A stretch of 64,000 bases of DNA from CAVZOY01 sp963777095 (GCA_963777095.1 CAVZOY010000001.1:620001-684000); one strand, 5' to 3'. Shown: positions 8,269-17,028, counted from the first letter of the stretch. A program made the numbers and translations. The notes: generated by a model from the sequence alone, not told the origin.

Positions 8269-8305
8269 GGGTGGGCTATTCGCACAATCAGCCAAACGGC
8301 CACCC
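8269..8305 (+). terminator. Probable terminator after the exporter pair
   Basis: GGGTGG (8269-8274) pairs with CCACCC (8300-8305), followed by ATTTC. GGCT and AGCC inside can extend or compete with the stem. It starts on the base after the permease stop, as expected for an intrinsic or Rho-assisted terminator. Confidence 0.45.
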
Positions 8306-8423
8306 ATTTCTCCACCGGTTTCTGCCAGTGCCAGATCGCAGCAGGTCTCCGTAACGTCACGGCAAGCAACCGAGCGGTACCGGTCCGTCACGCGGATCGC
8401 CGCACGCAACCGAGGAGCTTCCC

Positions 8424-8819
8424 GTGCCTTCCTACTCGCGCCCGTCCCTGACCCTCCTGACCGATCCGTACGCGGCACCCGTCGCCGTGCAGCCGTTCGG
8501 GGCCACCGACTGGTACGAGGACACGGCCTGGGACGACGAGCCCGCGTGGAACAGCACGCCGGCGTGGGAGGAGCCCGAGCCGACCGCCGAGGCGTGGCGG
8601 CTCGACGCGCTGTGCGCCGAGACCGACCCCGAGGCGTTCTTCCCGGAGAAGGGCGGCTCCACCCGCGACGCCAAGCGCGTGTGCACCGGCTGCCCGGTCC
8701 GCGCCCAGTGCCTCGAGTTCGCCCTCGAGAACGACGAGCGCTTCGGCATCTGGGGCGGCCTGTCCGAGCGCGAGCGGCGCCGCGTGCGCCTGCAGCGCAG
8801 CGGCCGGCTCAGCGCCTGA
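8424..8819 (+). CDS. whiB: WhiB family Fe-S regulator (WhiB/WhiB2 subgroup)
   Basis: The 131-residue protein has the WhiB cysteine pattern Cys64-X22-Cys87-X2-Cys90-X5-Cys96 binding a [4Fe-4S] cluster. It also has the turn FGIWGGLSERERRR and a basic C-terminus, which together contact the housekeeping sigma factor and DNA. The block FFPEKGGSTRDAKRVC matches the WhiB/WhmD (WhiB2) subgroup needed for septation and sporulation, rather than WblE. The GTG start follows GAGGAGCTTCCC. The N-terminal 60 residues are unusual: acidic, with Trp at 30, 36, 42 and 48, exactly six residues apart. A near-palindrome, CCGTAACGTCACGG (8349-8362), lies upstream. Confident for family, fairly confident for subgroup. 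Confidence 0.93.
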   Translation: MPSYSRPSLTLLTDPYAAPVAVQPFGATDWYEDTAWDDEPAWNSTPAWEEPEPTAEAWRLDALCAETDPEAFFPEKGGSTRDAKRVCTGCPVRAQCLEFALENDERFGIWGGLSERERRRVRLQRSGRLSA

Positions 8820-8868
8820 CCTTCCGCGTCCCGGACGGGGCGCCGCCGGCGCTCGTAGTCTCGGCGGG

Positions 8869-10335
8869 GTGAGCCTCGCCCCGCCGCCGACCGTCGTCCT
8901 CGGCGACCGCTTCGCGCGGGAGCTCCCCGAGATGGCCGTGCCGTGGCGGGCTGACGAGGCTCCGGACCCGCGACTGCTGGTGCTCAACGAGCCCCTCGCC
9001 GCCGAGCTCGGCCTCGCGCCGGAGGCGCTGCGCAGCCCCGAGGGCGTGCGGCTGCTCGTCGGCAACGCCGTCCCGGACGACGCCCGCCCCGTGGCGCAGG
9101 CCTACGCCGGCCACCAGTTCGGCGGGTTCGTGCCGCGGCTCGGGGACGGCCGCGCCCTGCTGCTCGGCGAGCTCCCCGACACCACGGGCCGGCTCCGCGA
9201 CCTCCACCTGAAGGGCTCCGGGCGCACGCCGTTCGCCCGCGGCGGCGACGGCCTGGCCACGGTCGGGCCGATGCTGCGCGAGTACGTCGTCAGCGAGGCC
9301 ATGCACGCCCTCGGCATCCCCACGACCCGGTCGCTCGCGGTCGTGGCCACCGGCCGGACGGTGCGCCGCGAGTCCCTGCTCCCCGGCGCCGTGCTCGCGC
9401 GGGTCGCGAGCAGCCACCTGCGGGTGGGCAGCTTCCAGTACGCCGCCCTCACCGGCGATCCCGACCTGCTGCGCCGGCTCGCCGACCACGCGATCGACCG
9501 GCACCACCCGGCCGCCGCCGACGCCGAGCAGCCGTACCTCGCCCTCTTCGAGGCGGTCGTCGCCGCGCAGGCCCGCCTCGTCGCGCAGTGGATGCTGGTC
9601 GGCTTCGTCCACGGCGTCATGAACACCGACAACACGACGATCTCCGGCGAGACCATCGACTACGGGCCCTGCGCCTTCCTCGAGGCCTACGACCCGGCGA
9701 CGGTCTACAGCTCCATCGACTCCGGTGGCCGGTACGCGTACGGCAATCAGCCGCTGGTCGCCGAGTGGAACCTGGCCCGGTTCGCCGAGGCGCTGCTCCC
9801 CCTGTTCTCCGACGACCAGGAGAAGGCGATCACCTCCGCCGTGGACGCCCTCGGCGGGTTCCGCCCGCAGTACGAGGCTGCCTGGTCGTCAGGCATGCGC
9901 GCCAAGCTCGGCCTGCCCGCGGGCCTCGACGACGTCGTCGCCACGGCTCTCGCCGACGATCTGCTCGCCCTGCTGCAGGCCGGCCGCGTGGACCTCACGT
10001 CCTTCCTCCGCGCCCTGGGCAGGGCGGCGCGCGGCGACTCGGGCCCGGCGCGCAACCTGTTCCTCGACCTCGCGGGCTTCGACGGCTGGGCGGAGCGCTG
10101 GCGGGCGCTCGGCCCCGACCCCGACGCGATGGACCGGGTCAACCCCCTCTACATCCCGCGCAACCACCTCGTCGAGGAGGCGCTCGACGCGGCGACGGCC
10201 GGCGACCTGGGTCCGCTGGAGCGGCTGCTCGCCGCCGTGACGTCGCCCTTCGACGAGCGTCCCGGGCTCGAGCGCTACGCGGCTCCGGGGCCCGAGGACT
10301 TCGGCGCCACGTACCGCACCTTCTGCGGCACCTGA
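8869..10335 (+). CDS. selO: Protein adenylyltransferase SelO (YdiU/UPF0061)
   Basis: The 488-residue pseudokinase-fold enzyme transfers AMP to proteins. Family blocks are present: YAGHQFGGFVPRLGDGRA, HLKGSGRTPFARGGDG, the EYVVSEAMHALGIPTTRSL helix, and the metal/catalytic segment FVHGVMNTDNTTISG followed by IDYGPCAFL. The protein ends FCGT, so a Cys stands third from the end, where animal SELENOO has selenocysteine. The GTG start lies seven bases after TAGTCT (8856-8861), which suggests a leaderless message. Length agrees with bacterial SelO. Confidence 0.94.
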   Translation: MSLAPPPTVVLGDRFARELPEMAVPWRADEAPDPRLLVLNEPLAAELGLAPEALRSPEGVRLLVGNAVPDDARPVAQAYAGHQFGGFVPRLGDGRALLLGELPDTTGRLRDLHLKGSGRTPFARGGDGLATVGPMLREYVVSEAMHALGIPTTRSLAVVATGRTVRRESLLPGAVLARVASSHLRVGSFQYAALTGDPDLLRRLADHAIDRHHPAAADAEQPYLALFEAVVAAQARLVAQWMLVGFVHGVMNTDNTTISGETIDYGPCAFLEAYDPATVYSSIDSGGRYAYGNQPLVAEWNLARFAEALLPLFSDDQEKAITSAVDALGGFRPQYEAAWSSGMRAKLGLPAGLDDVVATALADDLLALLQAGRVDLTSFLRALGRAARGDSGPARNLFLDLAGFDGWAERWRALGPDPDAMDRVNPLYIPRNHLVEEALDAATAGDLGPLERLLAAVTSPFDERPGLERYAAPGPEDFGATYRTFCGT

Positions 10336-10373
10336 CGCTGCCGCGAGACGGTTCCGTCCTTGAACTGGCAGCG
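10336..10373 (+). terminator. Stem-loop immediately after selO
   Basis: CGCTGCC (10336-10342) pairs with GGCAGCG (10367-10373), and GACGG/CCGTC (10347-10351/10354-10358) forms an inner hairpin. It begins on the base after the selO stop. There is no T-run, so termination would need Rho or the GC-rich type seen in actinobacteria. Confidence 0.4.
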
Positions 10374-10388
10374 CGATCGGCGCGCCCC

Positions 10389-10414
10389 TAGGGTGACGCG
10401 CGTCACAACGTTGT
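10389..10414 (+). promoter_or_regulatory. -10-like TAGGGT with two abutting palindromes
   Basis: TAGGGT (10389-10394) is a good actinobacterial -10. It overlaps the perfect palindrome GTGACGCGCGTCAC (10393-10406), which shares two bases with a second perfect palindrome, ACAACGTTGT (10405-10414). AAGGA just before the ATG at 10422 is the ribosome site. This looks like a regulated promoter for the phosphotransferase gene; the regulator is unknown. Confidence 0.45.
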
Positions 10415-10421
10415 AAGGACC

Positions 10422-11375
10422 ATGACAGGACATCGCCGGCAGGTGCGGACGACGGGGGCGGTTCTCCACCCGGAGGTGGAGGACGTGGTCCGCGCCGGCG
10501 TCGGCGAGGCCGTCGGCGCGGACCCGACCGTGGTCCGTGCCGACGTGCTCGCCGGCGAGCCGGGCCGCGCCGTCGTCCGCGTGACCGTGGCCGGCCTGCC
10601 GGACCCGCTCGTGGTCAAGGTCGCCGCCGGCTCGGATCTGCGCGGACGCGGCGCGGACTTCGAGCGGACGGCGGCCGCGGCGGCGCTGGCGGCCGCCGCG
10701 GGAGTGCCCACCGCCGAGGTCCTCGCGGCGCGCAGCGGATCGCCGGACGGATTCGGCTACCTCGTGCAGCGCTCCGTCGACGGCGTCGAGTGGCGACGGC
10801 TGCGCCCGCGGCTGGACCCGGACGACGTCCGCGCGGTGCACCGGCGGATCGCGGACGTCGTCCTCGCGCTGCAGTCGATCCGGCTGACCCGCTTCGGCGA
10901 CCTGGACGCCGCCGGCCGTCCGGGCGGAGGCGATCTGCTGACGGCGCTGCACGGGCGCACCGACCAGCTGGTCGCCGACCCGGCGGCGCGCGACGAAGTG
11001 CACGCGCTGCTCGAGCGGGACGCCGACCTGTTCGACGACTCCCGGCCCACCCTGTGCCACGACGACCTGCACTCCGACAACCTGCTGCTCGCCCGGGCCG
11101 ACGGCGAGTGGCGGGTCGCCGCCCTGCTCGACTGGGACAAGGCGTGGTCCGGTCCGGCGGAGTCCGACATCGCCCGGCTGGCCTTCTGGGACGACATGAC
11201 GGGTCCGGGCTTCTGGGAGGTCTACCGCTCCGCCGTGCCGGAGGCGGACGGCTGGCCGCGCCGTGCGCTGGTGCACCAGCTGCTCTGGTGCCTCGAGTAC
11301 GACGCCCCGACCGAGCGGCACCGCGCCGATACGGCGGCCGTCCGAGCAGCCCTCGGGGTGCGACGCGAGGCGTAA
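10422..11375 (+). CDS. Aminoglycoside phosphotransferase (APH) family kinase
   Basis: The 317-residue protein has the APH/choline kinase fold. The N-lobe carries VVKVAAGSD with the likely ATP-binding Lys. The catalytic loop is the Brenner-type HDDLHSDNLL, and the metal-binding Asp lies in LLDWDKAWSG, followed by ESDIARLAFWDD. Members phosphorylate aminoglycosides, homoserine, choline or unknown small molecules, and nothing here fixes the substrate. ATG follows AAGGACC. The promoter region holds two palindromes, so expression may be regulated. Resistance activity should not be assumed from the family name. Confidence 0.85.
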   Translation: MTGHRRQVRTTGAVLHPEVEDVVRAGVGEAVGADPTVVRADVLAGEPGRAVVRVTVAGLPDPLVVKVAAGSDLRGRGADFERTAAAAALAAAAGVPTAEVLAARSGSPDGFGYLVQRSVDGVEWRRLRPRLDPDDVRAVHRRIADVVLALQSIRLTRFGDLDAAGRPGGGDLLTALHGRTDQLVADPAARDEVHALLERDADLFDDSRPTLCHDDLHSDNLLLARADGEWRVAALLDWDKAWSGPAESDIARLAFWDDMTGPGFWEVYRSAVPEADGWPRRALVHQLLWCLEYDAPTERHRADTAAVRAALGVRREA

Positions 11376-11655
11376 CGTGAGGGTGTCGGTCCTCCCCGCA
11401 CCCCGCCCGATGGATGGGGGTGCGGACCGCACGCTCCGCAATCCCGCCGCAGTGCGGCGGAGTCAGGCCGTTGCCGCCGTGACCTCGTCCTCGATGCCCG
11501 TCCTGACGCCCGCAGTCCGCGCCGCCCGCCCGTCCCGCCGCCTGCGACGTCTGCCCCCATGACCTCGACAGCCACGACGCGATCGGCCGAAGGTTCTGCC
11601 AGGCAACCCTGGACCGCGCTCTCACGCGCGGCTGCGCCTGCCGTTCGGCCGCGAC
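11376..11655. other. Stretch without a confident gene
   Basis: Between the phosphotransferase and the small open frame at 11656 I see only short, arginine- and proline-rich frames with no family resemblance and no good ribosome site. GC content is lower in places (TCGGCCGAAGGTTCTGCC). Nothing structured was recognised. Confidence 0.4.
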
Positions 11656-11802
11656 ATGACCACCATCCGCGTCACCCGCACGGCACGGCCGCCCACCCGG
11701 CCACCCGAGGCCGGCGCACCCGCGACGCCGCCCGAGGCCGTTCCGGGCGACGTTCCGCCTCCCGTAGCCGCCGAGTCGGAGGCGCACCGACGACGTCGCT
11801 GA
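11656..11802 (+). CDS. Possible 48-residue Pro/Ala-rich small protein
   Basis: The frame begins MTTIRVTRTARPPTRPPEAG and ends in a run of four Arg. Third positions are mostly G or C, as in neighbouring genes, which is the main support. There is no clear Shine-Dalgarno sequence and no recognised domain. It ends six bases before the convergent phosphatase stop. It may be a real small protein or chance. Confidence 0.3.
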   Translation: MTTIRVTRTARPPTRPPEAGAPATPPEAVPGDVPPPVAAESEAHRRRR

Positions 11803-11808
11803 CCTCGG

Positions 11809-13497
11809 TCACGCCTCCTCGGGGTGGCAGCGGACGGCCAGGATCGCGACGTCGTCGTCGATCGGCCCGGTGAGGATGCGGTCCAGCAGCCGGTCGCAGA
11901 GCGCGTCGACGGGATCCCCGGCCAGCCCGGCGAGCACCTCGCGGAGCCGGTCCAGACCGCTGTCGATGTCGATCCGCCCGTGCTCGACCAGACCGTCGGT
12001 CACGAGCAGCACGGTGTCCCCGACGCGCAGGGTCGCGGTGTGGTCGGTGCGACTGCTGGGCTCGTCGACGCCGAGCAGCCGCTCCGGGGCGCTGTCGAGC
12101 ATCTCCACCCCGCCGTCCGCACGCAGCAGGAGCGGAGGGAGGTGGCCGGCCGACGACCAGCGCAGGATCCGCACGCCGCTCTCGGCAGCCTCCTCGGGCT
12201 GCTCGATCCGGGCGACGAGCGCGGTCGCCAAGGTGCCGAAGTCCAGGCCGGTCAGCACCCGGTCGACCCGGGTCAGCGTCTGGGCGGGGCTGTCGGGCCG
12301 GTCGTAGGCGATCGTGCGCACCGTGCTGCGCAACTGGGACATGGCCGCGGCGGCCTCGACCGAGTGCCCGGCGACGTCGCCGACGACGAGCAGCGTGGCG
12401 CCGTCCGGCTGGGTGAACGCGTCGTAGAAGTCGCCACCGACGAGCGCGTGGGCGCTCGCCGGTCGGTAGCGCACGGCGATCTCGAGGTGGTTCGGCTGCG
12501 GCGCCGGTGTGAGCAGGTTGCGCTGCAGGGTCTCGGCGAGCTTGAGCTGTCGTTCGTAGAGGCGTGCGTTGTCGAGCGCGAGGGCCCCGCGTCGGGCCAC
12601 CTCGACCGCGGTGGCGATCTCCAACTCGGTGTGGAGCGGCCGGCCGTCGGTGTTCATGAGGGCCAGGGCCCCGAAGGTCTCGCCCCGGGCGCGCAGCGGC
12701 ACGATCGTGCACGACGTGGTGTCCAGCCGCTCCCAGGCCGCCCGCACCTCGTCGGTCGTCAGCGACGGCGCGACGCGTTCGTGGTGGATGACGGGCACCT
12801 GCACCGGCTCCCCGGTGAGCAGCGCGTCGACCAGGGCGGTGTCGCCGCCGCTGATCCGCAGCCGGCCGCCGAGGTAGGTGGCCAGGTCCACGCGGCGCCG
12901 GGCGTCCCGGTGTGCCCAGGCCTCTTCGCCGGGTCCGCCGCCCTCGCCGATCAGAGCGACGACCGCCCAGTCGGCCAGCCGCGACACCGCCCGTTCCGCC
13001 AGCTGCTCCGCCGTCTCGCCACGGTCCAGGGTCGTGATCAGCGCCTCGCTGACCTCGGCCAGGAAGCGGAGCCGGTCCACGTCGTCGCTCTCGTCGAGCG
13101 CGTTGGGCAGGACATCCGCGTCGGAAGCGACGAGCCCCTCGACGTGCTCGCCGGTCTCCCGGAAGAACACCTGCAGCAGTTCGTCGACCGTCTGCGCCGT
13201 CGCCGACAGCCACCGGCCCGCGGGCGCGTAGAAGCCGCGCCAGGTGACCGGCGCGCCGATCGTCCGCGCGTGCAGCAGGAAGCTGTGGAACATGCTGCCG
13301 GCGAGCTCCGGAAGGGCGATCCACAGGTTCTGCTGCCCCAAATCCTCCGTGCGCGCGCCGAGCAGCCGGGTCGCCGCGGGGTTGGCGTAGCAGATGGTCC
13401 AGTCCGCGTCGAAGACCGCGACGCCGTCCGGCAGCCGGTGGACCGCACCGGCCAGCCACGCCTGGTCGATCCGCTCCGCAGCGGGCTGTGTTCCCAC
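11809..13497 (-). CDS. PAS-GAF-SpoIIE (PP2C) phosphatase, RsbU-like
   Basis: A protein of about 562 residues. An N-terminal PAS domain (AVFDADWTICYANPAATRLLG) is followed by a GAF domain at about 145-310 (EVSEALITTLD to GALALMNTDG), a linker helix (YERQLKLAETLQRNLL), and a SpoIIE/PP2C domain. Metal ligands are in GGDFYDAF and LVVGDVAGHS, with LLVTDGLVEH and DDDVAILAV later. Such phosphatases dephosphorylate anti-anti-sigma factors and so release a stress sigma factor. I prefer the GTG at 13497, because GGGAG lies eight bases upstream; an upstream GTG at 13527 lacks a ribosome site. No STAS protein is adjacent, but an RsbW-like kinase lies about 3.5 kb away. Confidence 0.9.
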   Translation of the reverse strand: MGTQPAAERIDQAWLAGAVHRLPDGVAVFDADWTICYANPAATRLLGARTEDLGQQNLWIALPELAGSMFHSFLLHARTIGAPVTWRGFYAPAGRWLSATAQTVDELLQVFFRETGEHVEGLVASDADVLPNALDESDDVDRLRFLAEVSEALITTLDRGETAEQLAERAVSRLADWAVVALIGEGGGPGEEAWAHRDARRRVDLATYLGGRLRISGGDTALVDALLTGEPVQVPVIHHERVAPSLTTDEVRAAWERLDTTSCTIVPLRARGETFGALALMNTDGRPLHTELEIATAVEVARRGALALDNARLYERQLKLAETLQRNLLTPAPQPNHLEIAVRYRPASAHALVGGDFYDAFTQPDGATLLVVGDVAGHSVEAAAAMSQLRSTVRTIAYDRPDSPAQTLTRVDRVLTGLDFGTLATALVARIEQPEEAAESGVRILRWSSAGHLPPLLLRADGGVEMLDSAPERLLGVDEPSSRTDHTATLRVGDTVLLVTDGLVEHGRIDIDSGLDRLREVLAGLAGDPVDALCDRLLDRILTGPIDDDVAILAVRCHPEEA

Positions 13498-13601
13498 GAC
13501 TCCCTCTCCCGGTCGGACGTGTACCACGGCGCAGGACGGGGCCAGAGGTTACCCGTGGCGTCCCACGGCGGCATGATGCGGCGCGACACGAGGAGACTCC
13601 G

Positions 13602-13976
13602 ATGCCCGTCACGCTGAACCACACGATCGTCGCGGCCCGCGACCGGTGGGAGTCCGCGCGGTTCCTCGCCGGGCTGCTCGACCGCCCGGAGCCGACGCCC
13701 TACGGCCCGTTCGCCGTCGTGGAGCTCGACAACGACGTCTCGCTGGACTACATGGACGAGGACCCGGTCGTCCCCCGCCACTACGCCTTCCTGGTGTCTG
13801 AGGACGACTTCGACCGGATCCTCGGGCGGATCCGCGACCGCGGCCTGCCGTTCTGGGCCGACCCGTTCGACCGGCACCCCGGGGAGATCAACACGAACGA
13901 CGGAGGCCGCGGCGTGTACTGGAAGGACCCGGACGGCCACGTGCTGGAGATCATCACGCGTCCGTACGGGGGCTGA
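13602..13976 (+). CDS. VOC (glyoxalase/bleomycin resistance) family protein
   Basis: The 124-residue protein starts at the ATG after AGGAGACTCCG. It has two vicinal-oxygen-chelate half-motifs: LNHTIVAARDRWESARFLAGLL with VELDNDVSLDY, and HYAFLVSEDDFDRIL with GRGVYWKDPDGHVLEIIT. The latter includes the DPDGHxxE metal-site signature. The substrate is unknown. It converges on the polymerase gene 25 bases downstream. Confidence 0.85.
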   Translation: MPVTLNHTIVAARDRWESARFLAGLLDRPEPTPYGPFAVVELDNDVSLDYMDEDPVVPRHYAFLVSEDDFDRILGRIRDRGLPFWADPFDRHPGEINTNDGGRGVYWKDPDGHVLEIITRPYGG

Positions 13977-14001
13977 CCGCCGTTCGCCGGCGCAGCGCGC
14001 C

Positions 14002-15662
14002 TCAACCGGCGTCCGCCCACGACCGCACGATCGCGACGTCCAGCGGGAAGTCGACCGGGAATCCGCCGAACAGCAGCCGGCCCGCCGCGGCCGCCGCGGC
14101 GCGGACCTCCTCGGCGACGGTGTCGACCAGGTGCTCCGGCGCGTGGACGACCACCTCGTCGTGCAGGAAGAAGACCAGGTGCGGGCGGTCCTCGAACCGG
14201 CCGTCGCCGCCGAGCCGCCACAGCCGGTTGCGCAGGTCGGCCAGCCAGCACAGCGCCCACTCGGCGGCGGTGCCCTGGACGACGAAGTTGCGGGTGAACC
14301 GCCCCCAGGCACGGCGGCGCCGGTCGGAGTCGGTCGCGGCGGCGTCGCCCTCGGGTGGCTCGCCGAGGTCGACCGGTCGTTCGGCCCACTCCCCCGACGG
14401 GAGCGGCGAGCCGCGGCCGAGCAGGGTGTGCACGACCTCGCCCCGCTCCCCCGCCCGCGCCGCCTCCTCGACGAGCCCGACCGCCCGGGGATAGCGCCGG
14501 GCCAGTCGCGGCAGCATGCGCCCGCTCTCGCCGCGGGTGCCCCCGTACATCGCGCCGAGGATGCCGACCTTGGCCTCCGCCCGGGTCGCGACGACCCCGG
14601 CGGTGACCATGCCCTGGTACAGGTCCGACGACCGCGCCGCCTCGGCCATCGCCGTGTCGCCGCTCATGCCGGCCAGCACGCGCGGCTCCAGTTGAGCGAC
14701 GTCCGCGACGACGAAGCGCCAGCCCTCGTCGGCCACCGCGGCCGCGCGCACCTGCGTCGGCACCGAGAGCGCCCCGCCGCCGCTCGTGGCCCACCGACCC
14801 GGTGACGACGCCGCCGGGCACGAACTGCGGGCGGAACCGTCCGCCGCGCACCCAGGTCGCCAGCCAGGCCCAGCCGTTGGCCTGGTGCAGCCGGGCGAGC
14901 TTCTTGTACTCGAGCAGGGGTGCGACGGCAGGGTGGTCGAGCTGCTCGAGCGTCCAGGACCGGGTGTCCTCGACCGGCAGTCCCGCGGCCTGCAGGGCCT
15001 TGAGCACGGCACCGGGCGAGTCGGCGTTCAGGTCCGGCGCCCGCAGCGCCGTCCGCACCTCGGCGAGCAGCCCCTCGAGCACCGCCGGCCGCTGCCCGGC
15101 GACCGGCCGGGGTCCGAGCACCGCGGTGAGCAGCTGCTCGTGGACGTCGGGTCGCCACGGCAGCCCGGCGGCGGTCATCTCCGCGGCCACGAGGGCGCCG
15201 GAGGACTCCGCGGCCAGCAGCAGCCCGAGGCGCCCGCCGGCGGGGGACGCGGCCAGGACGGCCTGCTGGCGCTCGTGCTCGGCTCCGGGATCGAGCCGGT
15301 CGGCCGGGTCGTCGAGCGGGAACAGCGCCGGCTCCCCGGCCGTGACCGGCGCCAGGGCGGCCCACCCGCCGGCGTCGTCCGAGGCCAGCAGCGACCGGTC
15401 CGCGAACGGCGACCGCCGGAGGACGGCGTGCGCGAGCCGGAGGTCGGAGCAGCGGGCCACGCGGACCCCGGCCTGCAGCAGTGCGGGGTACCAGCGGGTG
15501 GTGTCGTCCCAGACCCAGCGCACCGGCGTCCGCTCGCGGTCGCGCACGTAGGCGGGGAAATCGTCGGCGGACAGCCTGCGGACGTCGGCGCGTCCCGTCG
15601 TCCCCGCAGTCGCGCGCCTCGACGACGCCGTCGCCGCAGCGCCGCAGGACGACCCGGTTCAC
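14002..15662 (-). CDS. Family A DNA polymerase with 3'-5' exonuclease-like domain, broken by two +1 shifts
   Basis: This is the actinobacterial 'bifunctional 3'-5' exonuclease/DNA polymerase', a short PolA relative without a 5' nuclease. After the N-terminal exonuclease-like part (VRWVWDDTTRWYPALL) come polymerase motif A (VVADVAQLEPRVLAGMSGD), the O-helix Lys/Tyr segment (EAKVGILGAMYGG) and motif C (HDEVVVHAP). The frame must be changed twice: at the CCCC run 15602-15605 and at the CCC run 14798-14800 (plus-strand view). Each has one base too many, and similarity resumes exactly. The GTG at 15662 (VNRVVLRRC) is the probable start. Read as written, the polymerase domain is lost; sequence error is the simplest explanation. 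Confidence 0.85.
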
Positions 15663-15711
15663 CCGAGCAGTCTCACCCCGGGCTACGACAGGTCGTGCGG
15701 CCCCTACCGGG

Positions 15712-16591
15712 TCAGCGGTAGTTCACGTGCACGTGGTCGTAGTGGTTCGCGGTCGTGCTGCCGCGGTCCTCCATGGACGACCACGAGCCGCCGGGCGAGG
15801 ACAGCATCCGCTGCTGCCAGATGATGTATTCGACGCCGAGCTCGTCCCAGTGGTCGATGTGGTACTGCGCGATCGCGTCGCCGAGCGCGGCGTCGGACAT
15901 GACCATGTAGTCCAGGGCCTTGCCCGACGGGTGGCCGCCCGGGTCGGCCGCGCTGGCACGGGTGCCGCCGAGGGTGATGCCCGAGGCACCGGGGACGTTG
16001 CTGACCACCGCGTTGGCGGCCGCCTGCACCTGCGACGGCGACCGGTCCGGCGCTGTTGGTGATCTGCGCGATCGCGGCCACTGCGGTGCTGCTCGGCGCG
16101 GCGGCCTCCTCGGCCTCCGCGGCCTCCGCGGCCTCCTGCTCCTCTTCCTCGGCGGCCTCCGCGGCGGCTGCCTTCTCGGCCTCCGCCTCGGCAGCCGCCT
16201 CGGCGGCGGCCTCGGCCTTCTTCGCCTTCTCGGCCTTCTGCCGCTCGAGCTCGGCGCGGTCCGCCTTCGCCTGGACCTGGCGGGCGGCGGTCTCGGCGGC
16301 CTCGCGCGAGCTGCGGCTGGCCACCAGGTCCTCGAGCGGGTCGAGGTCGGCGGTCACGTCGACCGCCTCCGACTGCGAGGTGAGCCCGAGCTCCTCGGCC
16401 ACGCTGACCGACGCGGTCTCGGCCTGTGCGGCCGGCTCCGTGCCGATGACGACGTTCACGACGACCGCGCCGGCTGCGGCGGCTGCCAGCAGCAGACCGG
16501 GGCGCCCGGCTGCGAGCGATGGACGGCGCGGGGCGGCGGCCCGGCCGTGGCGGGAGGCGGCGCGACCGGAGGTAGTGGTGCGGAGATGCAT
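15712..16591 (-). CDS. Secreted coiled-coil protein with ARB-07466/VldE-like C-terminal domain, one +1 shift
   Basis: The N-terminus has a basic stretch and a hydrophobic core (GLLLAAAAAGAVVVNVVIG) followed by AQA, a likely signal peptide or anchor. Residues about 90-170 are a Glu/Ala/Lys-rich coiled coil. The C-terminal 105 residues, with GGTRASAADPGGHPSGKALDY and ending in ANHYDHVHVNYR, form the secreted HxHxH-ending domain found beside NlpC/P60 and Rpf-type wall hydrolases in actinobacteria. The frame shifts near 16041-16051, where one extra base in the ACCGGTCCGG region separates the two halves. The ATG at 16591 is used. A c-di-AMP riboswitch lies directly upstream, matching a wall-remodelling role. 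Confidence 0.8.
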
Positions 16592-16667
16592 GAAGAAGAG
16601 GTGCTCCAGGGCTGTGGACCGGCGCGACCCACGCATGCGCGGGTGCGGCGGAACCGGCGTTCTTCCG

Positions 16668-16801
16668 ACAGCCGCCTACCGAGTTAGCTGACGGATTCGG
16701 GCGGGAAGCAGCCCTACCCGCCCCGGACTCAGGCCCGCGGGCGCGATTCACCCCAGTACTGCGGTGGGTCCCCGGCTCGCCCGGAGGGCGATTCGGCGGC
16801 G
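16668..16801 (-). ncRNA. c-di-AMP riboswitch (ydaO/yuaA class)
   Basis: Read on the minus strand, the leader contains the ydaO core: GGGGTGAATCGC, then GGTAGGGCTGCTTCCCGCC, then CGAATCCGTCAGCTAACTC, then GGTAGGCGGC. GCCGCC (16795-16800) pairs with GGCGGC (16670-16675) to close P1. The class binds c-di-AMP and usually turns off wall-hydrolase or osmolyte genes. Here it precedes the secreted coiled-coil protein by about 75 bases. Boundaries are approximate. Confidence 0.92.
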
Positions 16802-17028
16802 TCCGAACGCCCGCCCCGTCGGGGACGAGGCGGTCGGTCGGACCCGGCAACCGTACGGGCGTTATCGAGTCGTGACAATCGGGAGCCCGGATTCCGCGGG
16901 GTGACGCTCGTCGCGGCCCCCGGCTCCCCCGTCCGAGCGGTCGGTGCGACGAGGAGGCGTGACTCCGCGCGGAACGGGCACATGAGCAGGGTGAACTTCC
17001 CGCCCCGACCAGCGTCTTCCGAGGCCGG

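Noticed and set aside
11559..11873. 104-codon Arg/Ser-rich frame between the phosphotransferase and phosphatase genes
   Set aside because: Its composition is that of an off-frame reading and it overlaps the convergent phosphatase end; a shorter frame at 11656 fits codon bias better.
16056..16691. Plus-strand Ala/Ser-rich frame opposite the secreted coiled-coil protein
   Set aside because: It is the reverse reading of the Glu/Ala-rich coiled coil and of the riboswitch; no independent support.
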